Below, one piece after another: positions 11,367-22,449 of a stretch of DNA of 64,000 nt. Source of the DNA: Verticillium longisporum (Eukaryota; Ascomycota; Sordariomycetes; Glomerellales; Plectosphaerellaceae); the NCBI GenBank assembly GCA_019188255.1, contig JAETXT010000004.1, positions 1,488,001-1,552,000 of the forward strand. Direction: 5' to 3'. Both the position numbers and the translations under genes were made by a program. Each line of letters opens with the position of its first letter. The stretch's first letter is position 1. The notes under the pieces are model-generated. The model was not told the DNA's origin. It did no database searches and was given only the letters and a program-made list of their open reading frames with translations.

Positions 11367-12942
11367 ATGCACTGCAAGCGTGTTGCCTTTGGCCTGCTGG
11401 CCGCCGCCGCGGCTGTCGCCGCCGCTGACGATTCGGACGTCACTCAGCTCAAGAAGGACACCTTCGATGACTTTGTCAAGACCAACGACCTCGTCCTTGC
11501 TGAGTGTGAGTGTTTCTTTGCTCCATCTTGCATGCCCCTGAACCCCGCTAATCACGCCCTCCAGTCTTTGCTCCCTGGTGCGGCCACTGCAAGGCCCTCG
11601 CCCCCGAGTACGAGGAGGCTGCCACATCCCTGAAGGAGAAGAACATCAAGCTCGCCAAGATTGACTGCACTGAGGAGGCCGACCTCTGCCAGACCTACGG
11701 CGTCGAGGGCTACCCCACCCTCAAGGTCTTCCGTGGCCCCGACAACATCTCCCCTACTCTGGCCAGCGCAAGGCCGCTGCCATCACCTCCTACATGATCA
11801 AGCAGTCTCTGCCTGCTGTCTCTCTCCTCACCAAGGACACCCTTGAGGAGTTCAAGACTGCCGACAAGGTCGTCCTCGTCGCGTACATTGCCGCTGATGA
11901 CAAGGCCTCCAACGAGACCTTCAACAAGGTCGCCGAGAGCCTCCGCGACAACTACCTCTTCGGCGGTGTCAACGATGCCGCCGTTGCCGAGGCTGAGGGC
12001 GTTAAGGCCCCTGCCGTTGTCCTCTACAAGTCTTTCGACGAGGGCAAGACCACCTTCTCCGACAAGTTCGAGGTCGAGGCTATCGAGAAGTTCGCCAAGA
12101 CCTCCGCCACTCCCCTCATTGGCGAGGTCGGCCCCGACACCTACTCCGGCTACATGGAGGCCGGCCTTCCCCTGGCCTACATCTTCGCCGAGACGGCCGA
12201 GGAGCGTGAGGAGCTGTCCAAGGCTCTCAAGCCCATCGCCGAGAAGCAGCGTGGTGTCATCAACTTCGCCACCATTGACGCCAAGTCTTTCGGTGCTCAC
12301 GCCGGCAACCTGAACCTCCAGGCTGACAAGTTCCCCGCCTTCGCCATCCAGGAGACGGCCAAGAACCAGAAGTTCCCCTTCGACCAGGAGAAGAAGATCA
12401 CCGTCGAGGCGATTACCTCTTTCGTCGATGACTTCGTCGCTGGCAAGATCGAGCCCAGCATCAAGTCTGAGCCCATCCCCGAGACGCAGGAGGGCCCCGT
12501 CACCGTTGTTGTGGCCAAGAACTACGAGCAGATTGTCCTCGACGACACCAAGGACGTTCTCATTGAGTTCTACGCCCCGTGGTGCGGTCACTGCAAGGCT
12601 CTGGCCCCCAAGTACGAGGAGCTCGCCACCCTTTACGGTGAGAGCGAGTTCAAGGACAAGGTTGTCATTGCCAAGGTTGATGCCACCCTGAACGACGTTC
12701 CCGATGAGATCCAGGGCTTCCCCACCATCAAGCTGTACCCCGCCGGCGGCAAGTCTGAGCCTGTCACCTACTCGGGCTCCCGCACCATTGAGGATCTCAT
12801 CGAGTTTGTCCGTGACAACGGCAAGTACAAGGCCGAGGCCTCCAAGAAGGAGGAGGTTGTTGCCGAGGAGAGCCAGGCCGCGCCCGCCGCCACCGAGGGC
12901 GAGGCCGCCAAGGAGTCTGACGAGTCTCACGATGAGCTGTAA
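11367..12942 (+). CDS. PDI1: Protein disulfide isomerase, with one apparent 1-bp deletion
   Basis: PDI forms and reshuffles disulfides in proteins folding in the ER lumen. Exons 11367-11505 and 11565-12942 flank a 59-nt intron whose splicing joins GAG-T to TC-TTT, creating [10 protein letters not shown]. Visible parts are a hydrophobic signal peptide (residues 1-20, ending VAAADD), the first thioredoxin site APWCGHCKA (C52/C55), two inactive thioredoxin-like regions, a second APWCGHCKA (about C387/C390) and a C-terminal HDEL retention signal. At the C run 11751-11754 the frame slips: VFRGPDNIS should continue [14 protein letters not shown], which lies one base out of register. Adding one C gives exactly 506 codons, the normal size. 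PDI is essential in fungi, so a sequencing or assembly error is the best reading. Confidence 0.95.
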
Positions 12943-13498
12943 ACGATTTACTGGGATAAACTTGGGTTTTGCGTGAAAGGAGGGGGGCATGTCCCGCATA
13001 GGACTTTTGATACCTCCATGTTCTTCAGTTAGTTCACGATGCATTCAGATGAGGTAATGCGAATCATGAATCAAGGACGTTGTCACTTTGCTGCCTTTTG
13101 TGATTGATTGTGACGGCGTCGGGCTGTGTGACGGATACTTTACGGATTAATACGAATAGACCGGCCTTTTTCAAGCCTTCATCTCGTACCTGTTCACCGG
13201 GTGAGGAGGTGTGGGGTGTTTCCATGTAGTTGATGCTTCCGCTCGCACTTTCGTACAACTTTGTTTACACAAGATGGTCACCCAGCCCCGTCTGCCTCTC
13301 TGCAAGCCTTCAACGAGAACGTGTGTCTTGCCGTTGGGCTTCAGACGTGCGTCACACATGGTCCTATTCCCATCCTGCTGGGTCTGCCCTCCCACGTCGT
13401 ACTCTTAGGCTATATACAAGCCCCAGCCAGCCCATTCCCCCCCCTAAAAAAGTAGGCCCCAGCCCGTTTTCGTCGTTTTGCCGCGTGCCTCGCCCGCT
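12943..13498. other. Convergent 3' region between PDI and the mitochondrial protein gene
   Basis: About 556 bp lie between two facing stop codons, with several T-rich and C-rich runs, probably the two 3' UTRs. No gene was recognised. Confidence 0.4.
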
Positions 13499-14201
13499 TT
13501 ATTTCCTCTTGCGCTCGAGCGCATCCATCTTCTCCTCCAGCGTCTGGACGTAGACGGTCACACGCTGGACAGCCGCTTGCAGAGCCTGTATCGAGGAAAC
13601 AAACAGGTCAGCGTCATGGTCCTTAGCGTACAAGTCGTATGTGAAAGGGCACGAAGGGAAAACGCCCTGCAAGACAGGAACGGGGGAAAGGCGGCGCTCG
13701 AGCTCAGGGTGGGATTCCACTGGTAAGAAGGGCATCCGCCTCCCCTCCCTCCGTCGGCGCCGCTGCAAAGGGGTTTGGAGGCTCTGGGGGCAGAGAGGAT
13801 GAAGAGAGGAGTGGGGACGGTATCAGATGCAGACACGCACGTAAATGTCCTCGGTGAGGAGCTCGTTGGAGAGCTTGTACTCCTTGACGAGGTAGGAGTA
13901 GACGCCGGCGCCGGCGAGGGAGCTGCCGGCGAAGAAGCCGAGGAGGCTGCGCGCGAGGGAGAGCACCACGGTCAGCTTGCGATCATAGCCAAGGGGGGGC
14001 GGCGACGAGGAGGGACATGGGGGCGAGGCTGGTGGAGAGAACGTACCCGCCTCGAAAGGCGCCTACGGGTTTCCGTGCTGGCAGAGGTGTTGCGACGGCG
14101 TCGCGGAGGGTGGCGGATGTCTGGAAGGTGCGGGCGGCGCGCACGGCGGGGACGGCACGGGGCACAGCGCGGGCGCTGGCGGCGAGGATTCTCGAAGACA
14201 T
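13499..14201 (-). CDS. Small probable mitochondrial membrane protein with coiled-coil tail, unknown function (115 aa)
   Basis: Three exons are read: 14201-14047, 13946-13841 and 13585-13499. They splice in phase to 116 codons including the stop. The first 35 residues (MSSRILAASARAVPRAV onward) are rich in Arg, Ala and Ser without acids, a classical mitochondrial presequence, with RTFQTSA resembling a processing region. A Gly-rich hydrophobic segment follows (GLLGFFAGSSLAGAGVYSYL, residues ~52-71), then KEYKLSNELLTEDIYALQAA and a C-terminal heptad-like helix (VYVQTLEEKMDALERKRK). This organisation suggests a single-span mitochondrial protein with a coiled coil facing one compartment. The middle acceptor CGCGCAG at 13947 is preferred because the alternative at 13980 would create an immediate stop. 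The gene is divergent from VPS71, with 248 bp between starts. I do not recognise the family by name. Confidence 0.75.
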
Positions 14202-14449
14202 TGTGATGCTAAAAGGGGGAGCTGTCGGGGGCGAGGTAGGGCGTTGGTTCGTTGGAGAGGATGGCTCGTTCTTCGTGGTTCGGAAACTGGATGAGGTCGC
14301 GGTTCGGGACGTTGGGCCAGGTCGTTGGATTCCGGTTGTTTGTAACGAGGTACAGCGGGTGGATATGTGCTTAGATAGCTGTTGGAATTGAGCGGATCCG
14401 ATTGGGTGGGAAGAGGTTCCTCTTCCTCTGTAAGTGCATGGTCCTCACG
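14202..14449. promoter_or_regulatory. Shared promoter region of the mitochondrial protein gene and VPS71
   Basis: Only 248 bp separate the two divergent ATGs, so the genes must share promoter sequence. No defined factor site was recognised. Confidence 0.5.
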
Positions 14450-15552
14450 ATGCCCCCCAGTCCTTCTTCATCTGCTGGACTACCTCCTCCATACCGACCA
14501 CCAGTCATGTACAGCAACAATTTCGGCGTCATCGAGGTCGCCGGCGCGAAAACAAAATCGGCTCCCGGCTGGGCCTATGTACCTGACACGGGCGTCAACC
14601 CAGCAGCAGCCGCGCTCCAGCCATCAAATCGCAAGCGAGCCAGGAACCAAGCCGCGAATCCCTCGGGTGCCGATCTCTCCGTCCGACAAGAGGCCAAGAT
14701 TCGCAAAGAAGTCGAGGCCCTCGACAGGGAAAGCAATCGCGATGCCGGCATACCGATCCCTCCCAAGGCCGGCGGCGCCAAATGTCAGTACTCATCCCGA
14801 CACTGTGCGATCCGACAGACCAATGCTGACAACGTTTCATAGCCTTGAACAAGAGCACACCCAACGTGAGGAGGATACTGCAATCGCAAAAGACGTTCGC
14901 AAACCACCTCGATGACTACGAAGCCTTCCTGGCGCAGAACGACGGAAACCCAGCACAGCAGCCTGGCCCGAACGCGAAGAAGACGGCTCAAGCAAGCCAG
15001 ACCGGCAAACGACCCCCGCAACCGAACCAGCACTCGAAGCGAAAGGCAGCCGCCGCCGCCGCCGCCGCCGTCGCGGCTGCGGAAGCAGAAGCAGAGGCGA
15101 GCTCCTCGTCGAAAAGGTCGGCACCCAGCCGCTCCCGATCACGCCGTGGCAAGGTTGAGCCCGCGCCGGAACCGGAGCCCGCGCCCGAGACGCCCGACGT
15201 CGAGATGGAGGACGCGCCGACCGAGGTGCCGACGGCGCCGCCCATCCTGACGCCCTACGAGAAGGACCCGCCGCCCGCGCACCCCGGGGACAGCGACCCG
15301 CTGCTCGCGTCGGTGCTGCCGGACCTGCCGGACGACGAGGAGCTGCGGCGCCTCCTGGCGCATCCGCCGCTCAAGTACACCGAGGCGCAGGCTGGCTGGA
15401 GCGAGGCGGACAGGCAGTACCCCGTGCGGCGGTTCTGCGAGGTGTGTGGCTACTGGGGGCGCGTCCGCTGCATGAAGTGCGGCACGAGGGTGTGCGCGCT
15501 GGACTGTCTCGAGGTGCACCGAGAGGAGTGCGTCACGCGGTACGGGCTGTGA
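14450..15552 (+). CDS. VPS71: HIT-zinc-finger subunit of the SWR1 complex (VPS71/SWC6)
   Basis: VPS71/SWC6 (ZNHIT1 in animals) is a subunit of the SWR1 remodeller that installs histone H2A.Z. Exons 14450-14783 and 14843-15552 flank a 59-nt intron; the junction reads GGAK/S/LNKSTPNVRRIL. The N-terminal block NNFGVIEVAG followed by APGWAYVPD is typical of the fungal proteins. A low-complexity middle has a run of nine alanines (15048-15080) and Lys/Glu-rich stretches. The last 39 residues hold the HIT zinc finger: CEVCG, CMKCG, CALDC and HREEC supply eight ligands, and the protein ends six residues later. The start could be 14450 (MPPSPSSS) or the internal ATG at 14507 (MYSNNFGV); the second matches many orthologues better. 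The product is 347 residues from the first start. Confidence 0.9.
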
Positions 15553-15933
15553 GGTGTGAGGCGACAGGGATGGCAGACATCGACTCTGAACACGGCCTCG
15601 ATGAGGGGCTTTTTTTTTCATTTTTACGAATGCATTTACGATGATACCCAGGGCTTGTGCTTCACAGGCATGCGCATACGAAAGTTAAGGGGGCATTGTG
15701 ACTCTCAGGTCATATGTTCGGCGGCAGGTCACCCCGCCAATCTATGTACAGGTCTAAAACGACCATGCGCTACGCATCCGGCGTCTGTGGCATGGCATGA
15801 CATCCCTACTCTTTTTGTTCCTACACCGCCAATGAATCGGACAAGCAACGTCCCTTTCAGAATTCGGGACACGAGCAACCCCCATCTCCCCCCTCTCCCC
15901 CCGTCCAGCAGAGGCTTGGTTGAAAAGAAAAAA
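15553..15933. other. Convergent 3' intergenic region
   Basis: About 380 bp lie between the VPS71 stop and the stop of the secreted-protein gene. It includes a T run (15610-15617) and C-rich stretches near 15880-15900. No gene was seen. Confidence 0.4.
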
Positions 15934-16492
15934 TCACCACGGATTGGTGAGGAAGAACTCCAAGTCACCCTTGGTCGTTCCCCCAGCGCACACGGCGCGG
16001 AAGCTGCCGGTGGGACACACGGCTCGCGCAGCGCGTACGCAGGCCTCCCACCGCTTCTTGGCCACGTTGATGGTGGCGCCCTCGGCCATGACCTTGAGCG
16101 AGAAGCGGGCCGAGCCGGCGACGCCCATGGTCTCGACGGGGCTGCCACGACAGGACTTGACGTCGCCGGCGATGCCGCCCTCGCAAATGTTGAGCTCGGC
16201 AACAGACTCGTCGTGGAAGACAATGTGGCTGGCTCTCCTGTCAGTTTCTTCTTCATTTTGGGCATTGTGGGGAACGAGATGGGGGCGCTTACACGTTGCG
16301 GTCGATGCACTGGGCTTCGAGGATGGCGGAGGGGTTCATCTCCATGGCGGCGCGCATCTGGCCGACCTCGAGATATTGCTGGGGGACTGAGAAGCGAGGA
16401 TAGTTCTTCGGCAGGGCGAGGACGACGGTGAGGGTGCAGAGGAGCAGGAGGGTGATGGCTCGCGGCGATGATGATGGTAATGATGAAGGCAT
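15934..16492 (-). CDS. Small secreted six-cysteine protein, unknown function (167 aa)
   Basis: Exons 16492-16293 and 16237-15934 splice in phase over a 55-nt intron (GTAAGC to GACAG). The N-terminus, MPSSLPSSSPRA followed by the hydrophobic run ITLLLLCTLTVVLALP, is a clear secretion signal. The predicted mature chain (about 140 residues) starts near KNYPRFSVPQQYLEVGQM. It contains six cysteines (in AQC, NIC, KSC, EAC, AVC, AVC), enough for three disulfides, and ends DLEFFLTNPW. No enzyme motif or membrane anchor is visible. Size, signal and even cysteine count resemble fungal effector-like or cell-wall-associated proteins, but no family is recognised and the role is open. It is convergent with VPS71. 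Confidence 0.7.
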
Positions 16493-18054
16493 GATGGTGT
16501 GTGTGTGTGAGAGAAGGAACAGATTCAGGCTTGTATCTTCAAGCTCTCGATGCTCGTGTTGGTCTCTCCCAAATACGTCCGGTGTCTGTTTCGTTTGGTT
16601 TCGTTTGGAAATGTTGATAGAACACTCAATGGAATTGCAGACGTCGAGTCTCAAGGCCCAAGGGACAAACTGGCAGAGAATGGGATTGTGATGAAAGGAA
16701 AGCTTGTTCGGCACGGCCAAAGCAGAAGTTGATAAACGAGGCTCACGGCCAAGAAAAACGCACTTGTCCCGAGCAAGGCGAAGGAAGGGAAGGCGATCAC
16801 AGATCAGCAAAGACACGAAAAAGGGAAAGGAATGGAAGCGACAGTAGAACCGTCATCGAAGAATGAGAGGTTGCCTATGAATCGGGCTATTCCTGTGGAA
16901 GGGAGAAGAGAACAAGAGCGAGGGAGAGGGGGGAGGGGTTGCGCGATGCACGGAATCGAAAGGCTAATATTGAATTCGTCAGAGACCGCTGCAGATAGAC
17001 AGGTTTCTCCTCCCCTCACAGCATCAGCTGTGGAGCATCGTTTGAACAAGAAAGCTCAAAAGCAAGGGCCGGCCAACGGCTTCCCCTCAAACGTCCTGTC
17101 CATTGCTGTGCTGTTCGACGCTGTCCTGTTGGCTGTTTGCCAAGTCGCGGGCGACATTTGACGGGAGCAAGCCAAGCTAGCGCCCTAGCGGGACGAGAAA
17201 CTGGAGTCGCTGGAGACAATGGTGCTCCTGGCATCATCTGAATGCACTGCTCTGGTACGTCTGTGGAGGGGAGACAAGCTTCAGACCCTGGCGTGCCCTC
17301 GTGTGTATGATACACGATCGTCTCTTGGAGATCACCGACGGGACCAGGGCGAGAGGGGCATCGCAGCCAATCAAGGCGGTCCCGCTCGTCCAAGCCGGGG
17401 CGCTGAAACGAGGCCGAGGCCGTTCATCCAGGGCTCTCCCAGACATCGTTCTGTGATGTATTGGCACTGAAACTTGCGCGAGCCAGGGGGGAAGGGGAGC
17501 CGACGACGGCGGTGCCGGGGAGATCGGACGGCTCGAGGTGACCGCACGCATCCTTCCGCCGTTCGACGCTCGCCGTCAATGCTTCGAGTCGTTGTCGTCG
17601 CCGCCGCTATCAAGCCCAGACACTGCACATTGACCCGAGTTTCGGCATGGCGGCGACCGCGTGGCCCGACCTCTCAGCACCTTTGTTCATCGATCTCCCA
17701 AAAATAGCAATTATAAGCTCGCCGTCTCAATAGCGTTGCTCTTATCGATTCCAAGTAAACATTGAGTTCATGCGGCTCCAGATCCAACCGATGGATGCTC
17801 TGTCGTGTGACTCGAGTCGTGGAAATGGCGTGTCGACTCCGCCGAACCAGTATTAAAAGTTGGCACCGCCCAGTGGTGTCTCCTCGTCGTCGCATCTCGA
17901 GAAGAAGACCGTTCTCGACCGCCAAGTCTCGAGTGAACACGTCTCACGCTGCTCTGATCTTGCGACATCAACAGTCAGATACCATCTGACTGTAGTCTGA
18001 CCTCATCGTCATTCAGCCCAAACATCAGACACTCCACTGACTCTACATTGCGCT
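16493..18054. other. Intergenic region upstream of the secreted-protein gene
   Basis: About 1.56 kb contain only short overlapping frames (at most about 125 codons) without domain features. A short TG repeat (16497-16509) lies just upstream of the secreted-protein start codon. I see nothing else I can name. Confidence 0.35.
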
Positions 18055-19696
18055 CTAGCGCCTGCTCTGCCCGCACACCCCACACGCGCCAAAGTCTCCA
18101 GGATTCAGATACCGGCTATTCTTACAAGACGAACTCTGGCATCTCCACGCATTCGGCACGCTGTCTGGATCGAGCACATTGGAACACACAGTACAGGTGA
18201 TTGACAGCTCCGGATTCGCAAACGAGCACACGCCGCATGCCGTCACACTTGTTGTCGTGTCCCCTTGTATGCCATTGTCGATCGTCGAGCCTGGAAAGCT
18301 CTCCTTCGTATCCTCTTCCGCCTTGATCTTCGGACTGGTTGCTTTTCCCACTGTAGATACAGGGGCGTCATCCTCGGCTTCCTCTCGTTTGATCCTCGTG
18401 GTGGGTGCCTTGGCCGGTGGTTGTCGTTTCACCTTTGGCTCTTCTGAGGGCTGTGAACGTTGAGACGATTCATCGCGACTCCGTTGCTGAGGTGGCGGCT
18501 CCCGCCCTGCCACCTGCCCTCGGAGATCAAGAGACGTCTGCGTCCATTTTTTGACCGACCACAACTCTTGTAATTCCTGCTGCGCATCTTGGTCGTCCGG
18601 GTTCTCATCCTCGCACACCTTGATCATGCCGCGTCCATCCTTGTCGAGGAGTCTCTGCCCATTGAGATCGATGGCGTCCTCGCGCTTGATGTCCGCCACG
18701 TCATCTTCGTAGTCGCTCTCATCCTCGCTGACATTCTCGCTCTTGGCAAGACGCTCCTCATCGTCGTCGTCGTCTTCCTCCTCCTGCTCCACCTTTTGCT
18801 GTCCAAACCGGGCCAGCGCCGCCGCGGCACGCAGCTCCCTGCCCCTCGCACTGCCAGCAACCCTCGGCTTGGCAGCCGTCTTCCTGCCCTTCTCGAGCTC
18901 AGTCTTGACGGCCTCGTCGGCGCCGAGCGCGACGCCGTTGGCGCCAAACTTTTTCAGGATGCGCCTCTCCTTCTGCTCCCGGTACGACAGCCGCGGCGGC
19001 TTGGCCTTGCGCTTGCGGCGGCCGCGCGACCGGAAGGTGCCGCCGCAGAGGTGCTCCGGCAGGCCCTCGCCCAGCGGCGCCGTGCCGCCGGCCCAGGCGC
19101 CCGACGCGAGCAGCGTGCCGCGGCCCCAGAGGCCGTCGCCCGTGTAGCCGCGCGACCAGAGGGTGCGCATGCTGTCGGCGTAGGCGTTGCGGACGGCCCA
19201 GAAGGCGCGCGAGTGGTTCATCTGTTTGCAGTGTGCGAGTCTTTTTGTTGCGACGCGGTGTCAGTGGCTGCGCTGAAAGGGATGAGTAGAAGATAAATTA
19301 TGATGTGGGTGTGATTACGAGACAAACTCACTCGTGCATCATGACCATCTGGACGTACTCAAACGGCAGCCAGCGGCCGGCGCGCGTCTTGAGAACGAGC
19401 TGAATGACCTCGCCGGCGTTGAAGTTGCGGCCCACAAATTCGCGGTTCGGCTCGTACTCCTCGAGAGACATGACGGAGAGGGAGTTGTCCTTCATGATGG
19501 GGACTGTCGATACGATACCGTCAGAAAGGGAGGGGTTTCACAGTTGGACGAGCTCGGACGTACGACATTGTGCAGCGATGCGTTCGAGAAAGTCTCGAGC
19601 AATCTTCTCGTTGGGGCCCGGCAGGGGCTTGATGAAGATGATGCGCTCATTGGGATGTGACTTTTTGGCATTGATCCGCTGGATGCCGATGGGCAT
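18055..19696 (-). CDS. WSS1: WSS1-like WLM-domain metalloprotease
   Basis: WSS1/SPRTN-type proteases clear proteins covalently crosslinked to DNA. Exons are 19696-19564, 19503-19332 and 19240-18055, joined in phase to 496 residues. The WLM domain covers roughly residues 1-180. Across the exon 2/3 junction splicing creates the zinc-binding motif: H101-E-L-A-H105, with the third His in KQMNH (H111), then SRAFWAV. IIFIKPLPG and LGEGLPEHLCGGTFRSRG are also WLM features. The middle (about 180-430) is Lys/Glu/Asp-rich with an acidic run near 18770. The C-terminus has two Cys4 fingers of RanBP2/NZF style (CGVC...CTVC and CQSSSC...CGVC), usual ubiquitin- or SUMO-reader positions. The catalytic residues are intact and no frameshift is seen. 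Confidence 0.88.
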
Positions 19697-20187
19697 GTTG
19701 GCGATAGAGGCGGACGGATGCTGGATGTAAGTGAAGTCGACGAGTTGGAGGGTGGAAGGAGTGTGTCGGGGTCAGTGCCTACAAAGGCAACTGCAGCTGT
19801 ACTGCTGCTGCCATTTGCCACAGTGCTGATGATTCACTGGGGGAGCGGGGGACTGTCGCTGACGTGCACCTTTCACAGGTCCACCACAGGCTGACCTCGA
19901 CAACCAGCGAGGGATGTGCTCGCTGAGACGGGGCACTTTACAGACAGAGGGCAACGATACGAATGAACCCCAAACCATATATTGGTCTTGTATCACTCCA
20001 TCCCTGGTCGGCAGGATTCTTGTCATGTCCTGGCAGAGCGACGACCTCTTGGCACACGATGCATCGCCGACGGCACATGGAGCTCCTGCAGCCGCGTCTC
20101 GTGTAAATGCTCCTACCAACCCTACGAGTCTATGCACCTTCAGAGTGCCATGCCTATCGAAAGCACACCCACGACCCGATGCACATG
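19697..20187. other. Intergenic region between WSS1 start and KEL3 stop
   Basis: About 490 bp. It must hold the WSS1 promoter and the KEL3 3' UTR, since both genes run on the minus strand. No other feature was seen. Confidence 0.4.
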
Positions 20188-22449
20188 CTACCTCCTCCTG
20201 GCGCCGCCCGCAGCAGCATCGCCCCTCTCGGCCAGCGACACGACCTCGGTGATGCCCGCCGCCTCCTGCTCCTCCTCCAGCGCGTTGATCTCCTCACGGC
20301 AATCCCACCACTTTTCCTCGCTGAGCTCGAACGCCTTGGCCTTGAGCTCCTTGATGGGGTACGACTCGGGCTGAATGTTCTTCCACCGAAGCTGCGTCAT
20401 GAGGACCTCCTGCCACTCGTTGGACGTCCGCACGAAGAACTCGCGTCTCGTTTCGAAGGGCTTCTCAGGTTAGCACGATTCGAATGATCACGGAGTGAGT
20501 GGACGGGGATGGGAAAACACATACCCTGGGATGAGGAAGGCCGTCGTCAACCGAAGCCGTGGCCTCCGTGTCGTCGTCGTCTGGCACTGAGGTGGCCGCC
20601 GTCGTCTCAGAGCCGCCAACTGAGACCTCGTCTTCCTGCTTCTTCTTGCGCTTGCTGGGCGTGTGCATGTTCTTGGCCGGCTCGTCATCAGCCATGTCGT
20701 CGTCTTCGTCGTCTTCCTCCGAGTCCTCCTCGTCGTCTTCGTCATCATCGTCATCTTCATCCTCCGAGTCCTATTACACGTCAGCGAATCCGTACCACAA
20801 CCAAACAGCGTCTCCGCGGCGCCACGTACAAACCAGTCTTCTGCGGGCCTGTTGAAGATCTCCTTGCAGCCGTCCATCTTGCCGAGGTCGACGGCGTACA
20901 AGTCATCAAACGTAAACTCTCGGTCCTTTTGCTCAAAGGTGCCGCCGTAAATGTACAGCACGTCATCCTGCACGGCCATTTGCGCGTTGAACCGCGGGTG
21001 CGGCAGCTCCATGCTGACCGGCATCTTCCGCAACGGCGTCTCGTCGGCCTCGGGCTCGTCGGCCTTGCGGTCGAGGTCCATGTCGTCGGCGTCCTCGAGC
21101 GAGGCGCCCGTCTCAAGCGCCGCCAGCTGCTTCAACAGCTCGTCCTCCCTGTCCTGGGCGCGGGCACGGCGGCCGGCGCCGCGCTGGTCGGCGCCCGCGG
21201 CCTTTTTGCCCTGCTGCTGGCGCGGCTTGCGCAGCGCCATGGGGAAGAAGCGGTTGCGCTCGACGTTCCACGCGAACAGCTCGCGGAAGAACTCGCTGTC
21301 CATGCCGTCCTCGCTCTCCTCGACGTCGTGCACGCCGCCGAAGAGGATGCCGCGGCCCTTGTGGTAGGTCATGGTGGCGCCGGCGCGCTTGGGCGCAGGG
21401 GCGTTGGCCGGCTTCTTGCGCCGCTCCCAGCGGATGACGGGCGGCGCCGTCGGCGGGCTCCCCTCGGGGGCGGGGGCCATGCGCAGGAAGAAGCAGTCGT
21501 CGTGGATCAGCGGGCGGAGAATGTTCTTCTGGCCCTGCGAGGCGCCCTTGGCCTGCTTGTTGGCAGCGACGGTGGTCTTGACGCGCGAGTAGCCGCCGTA
21601 GAGCACGGCGCCCTTTCGTGCGGCAGCAGCGTGAAGGAGGAGCGGGCGTCGGGCTTGAGCTGGGCCGGCGGCAGCGTCGGCGTGTGCCACGAGAAGTTCT
21701 GCGTGTCAAAGATCCACAGGTCGGCGAGGTACTTGGTCTGGTTCGACGTGTCCTGGAAGCCGCCAAAGAGGATGATGTATTGCTTCCAGTACGTCATGCG
21801 ATGGCCGCTCCGGGCCGGCGGCGTCTTGCCCTTGCACTCAATCTTGGTCCACTCCCTCGTGCTGGGCTCGAGGCGCCAAAAGTCCGAGTAGTGATGAAAG
21901 GTGCCCTGCTTGGGCGGCGAGCACTCGCCGCCAAAGAGGAAGATGGGGATGGGGATGCCGGCTCGCGTCCAGGCGTGGCCTGCCCTCCGCAGCGGGGCGT
22001 GGGCGAGGTGACGAGGCGCCACTCGTCGCGGTCGACGTAGTAAATGTGCAGGTCGTTGAAGAACTGGGCCAGGGCGCCGTTGAAGTACTCGCCACCAAAG
22101 AGCAGCAGGTTGTTGCGGTCACAGGGCGACGCGATGAAGCACGAGGCGGCGCGGGCCTTGGGGGCCCATCGCAGACCGTCTCGGTGACCTTGAGGAAGAG
22201 CTCCTGCTGCTTCCTGTATTCCTCGAGGACCTCGTCGAGGTCGACGTCCTCGGCGTCGCTGCCCTCGACCTTGGAGGCCTTGGCCTTGGCCTTCTTCTCG
22301 GCCTTGTTGGCCTGCTTTGCCTTTTTCGCGGCCTACTCCAGCAGAGGTAAGGTTCGCCTGTCAGCGAGGCGGGCGAGCTTTGCGGCAGCGAAACGACTCA
22401 CTAGTTTGGCCTTTTTGTCATCACCCTTTCCCTTTTTGTCTTTGGCCAT
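20188..22449 (-). CDS. KEL3: Kelch-repeat protein, KEL3/KLHDC4-like, with three apparent 1-bp deletions
   Basis: Related to yeast KEL3 and animal KLHDC4; a cytosolic beta-propeller of poorly defined role. Exons are 22449-22402, 22332-20830, 20770-20525 and 20463-20188. The protein opens with a Lys-rich tail (MAKDKKGKGDDKKAK) and an acidic helix ending EEYRKQQELFLKVTETV. Kelch blades then follow (LFGGEYFNGALAQFFNDL, the PLRRAGHAWTRAG block, YIILFGGFQDTSNQTKYL, GAVLYGGYSRVK, GRGILFGGVHDVEE, DDVLYIYGGTFEQ). An acidic linker precedes the conserved C-terminal block FETRREFFVRTSNEWQEVL. Exon 2 needs one base added at three places: the G run 22160-22164 (plus strand), near 21998-22000, and the CCC at 21611-21613. 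Together they make exon 2 exactly 502 codons and the protein 691 residues. Without correction the gene would be multiply broken; the conserved reading on both sides of each break argues for sequence errors. Confidence 0.85.

Noticed and set aside
11710..13044. 444-codon frame antisense to PDI
   Set aside because: It mirrors PDI codons with GC-rich third positions; Leu/Gly/Val-rich shadow translation without domain.
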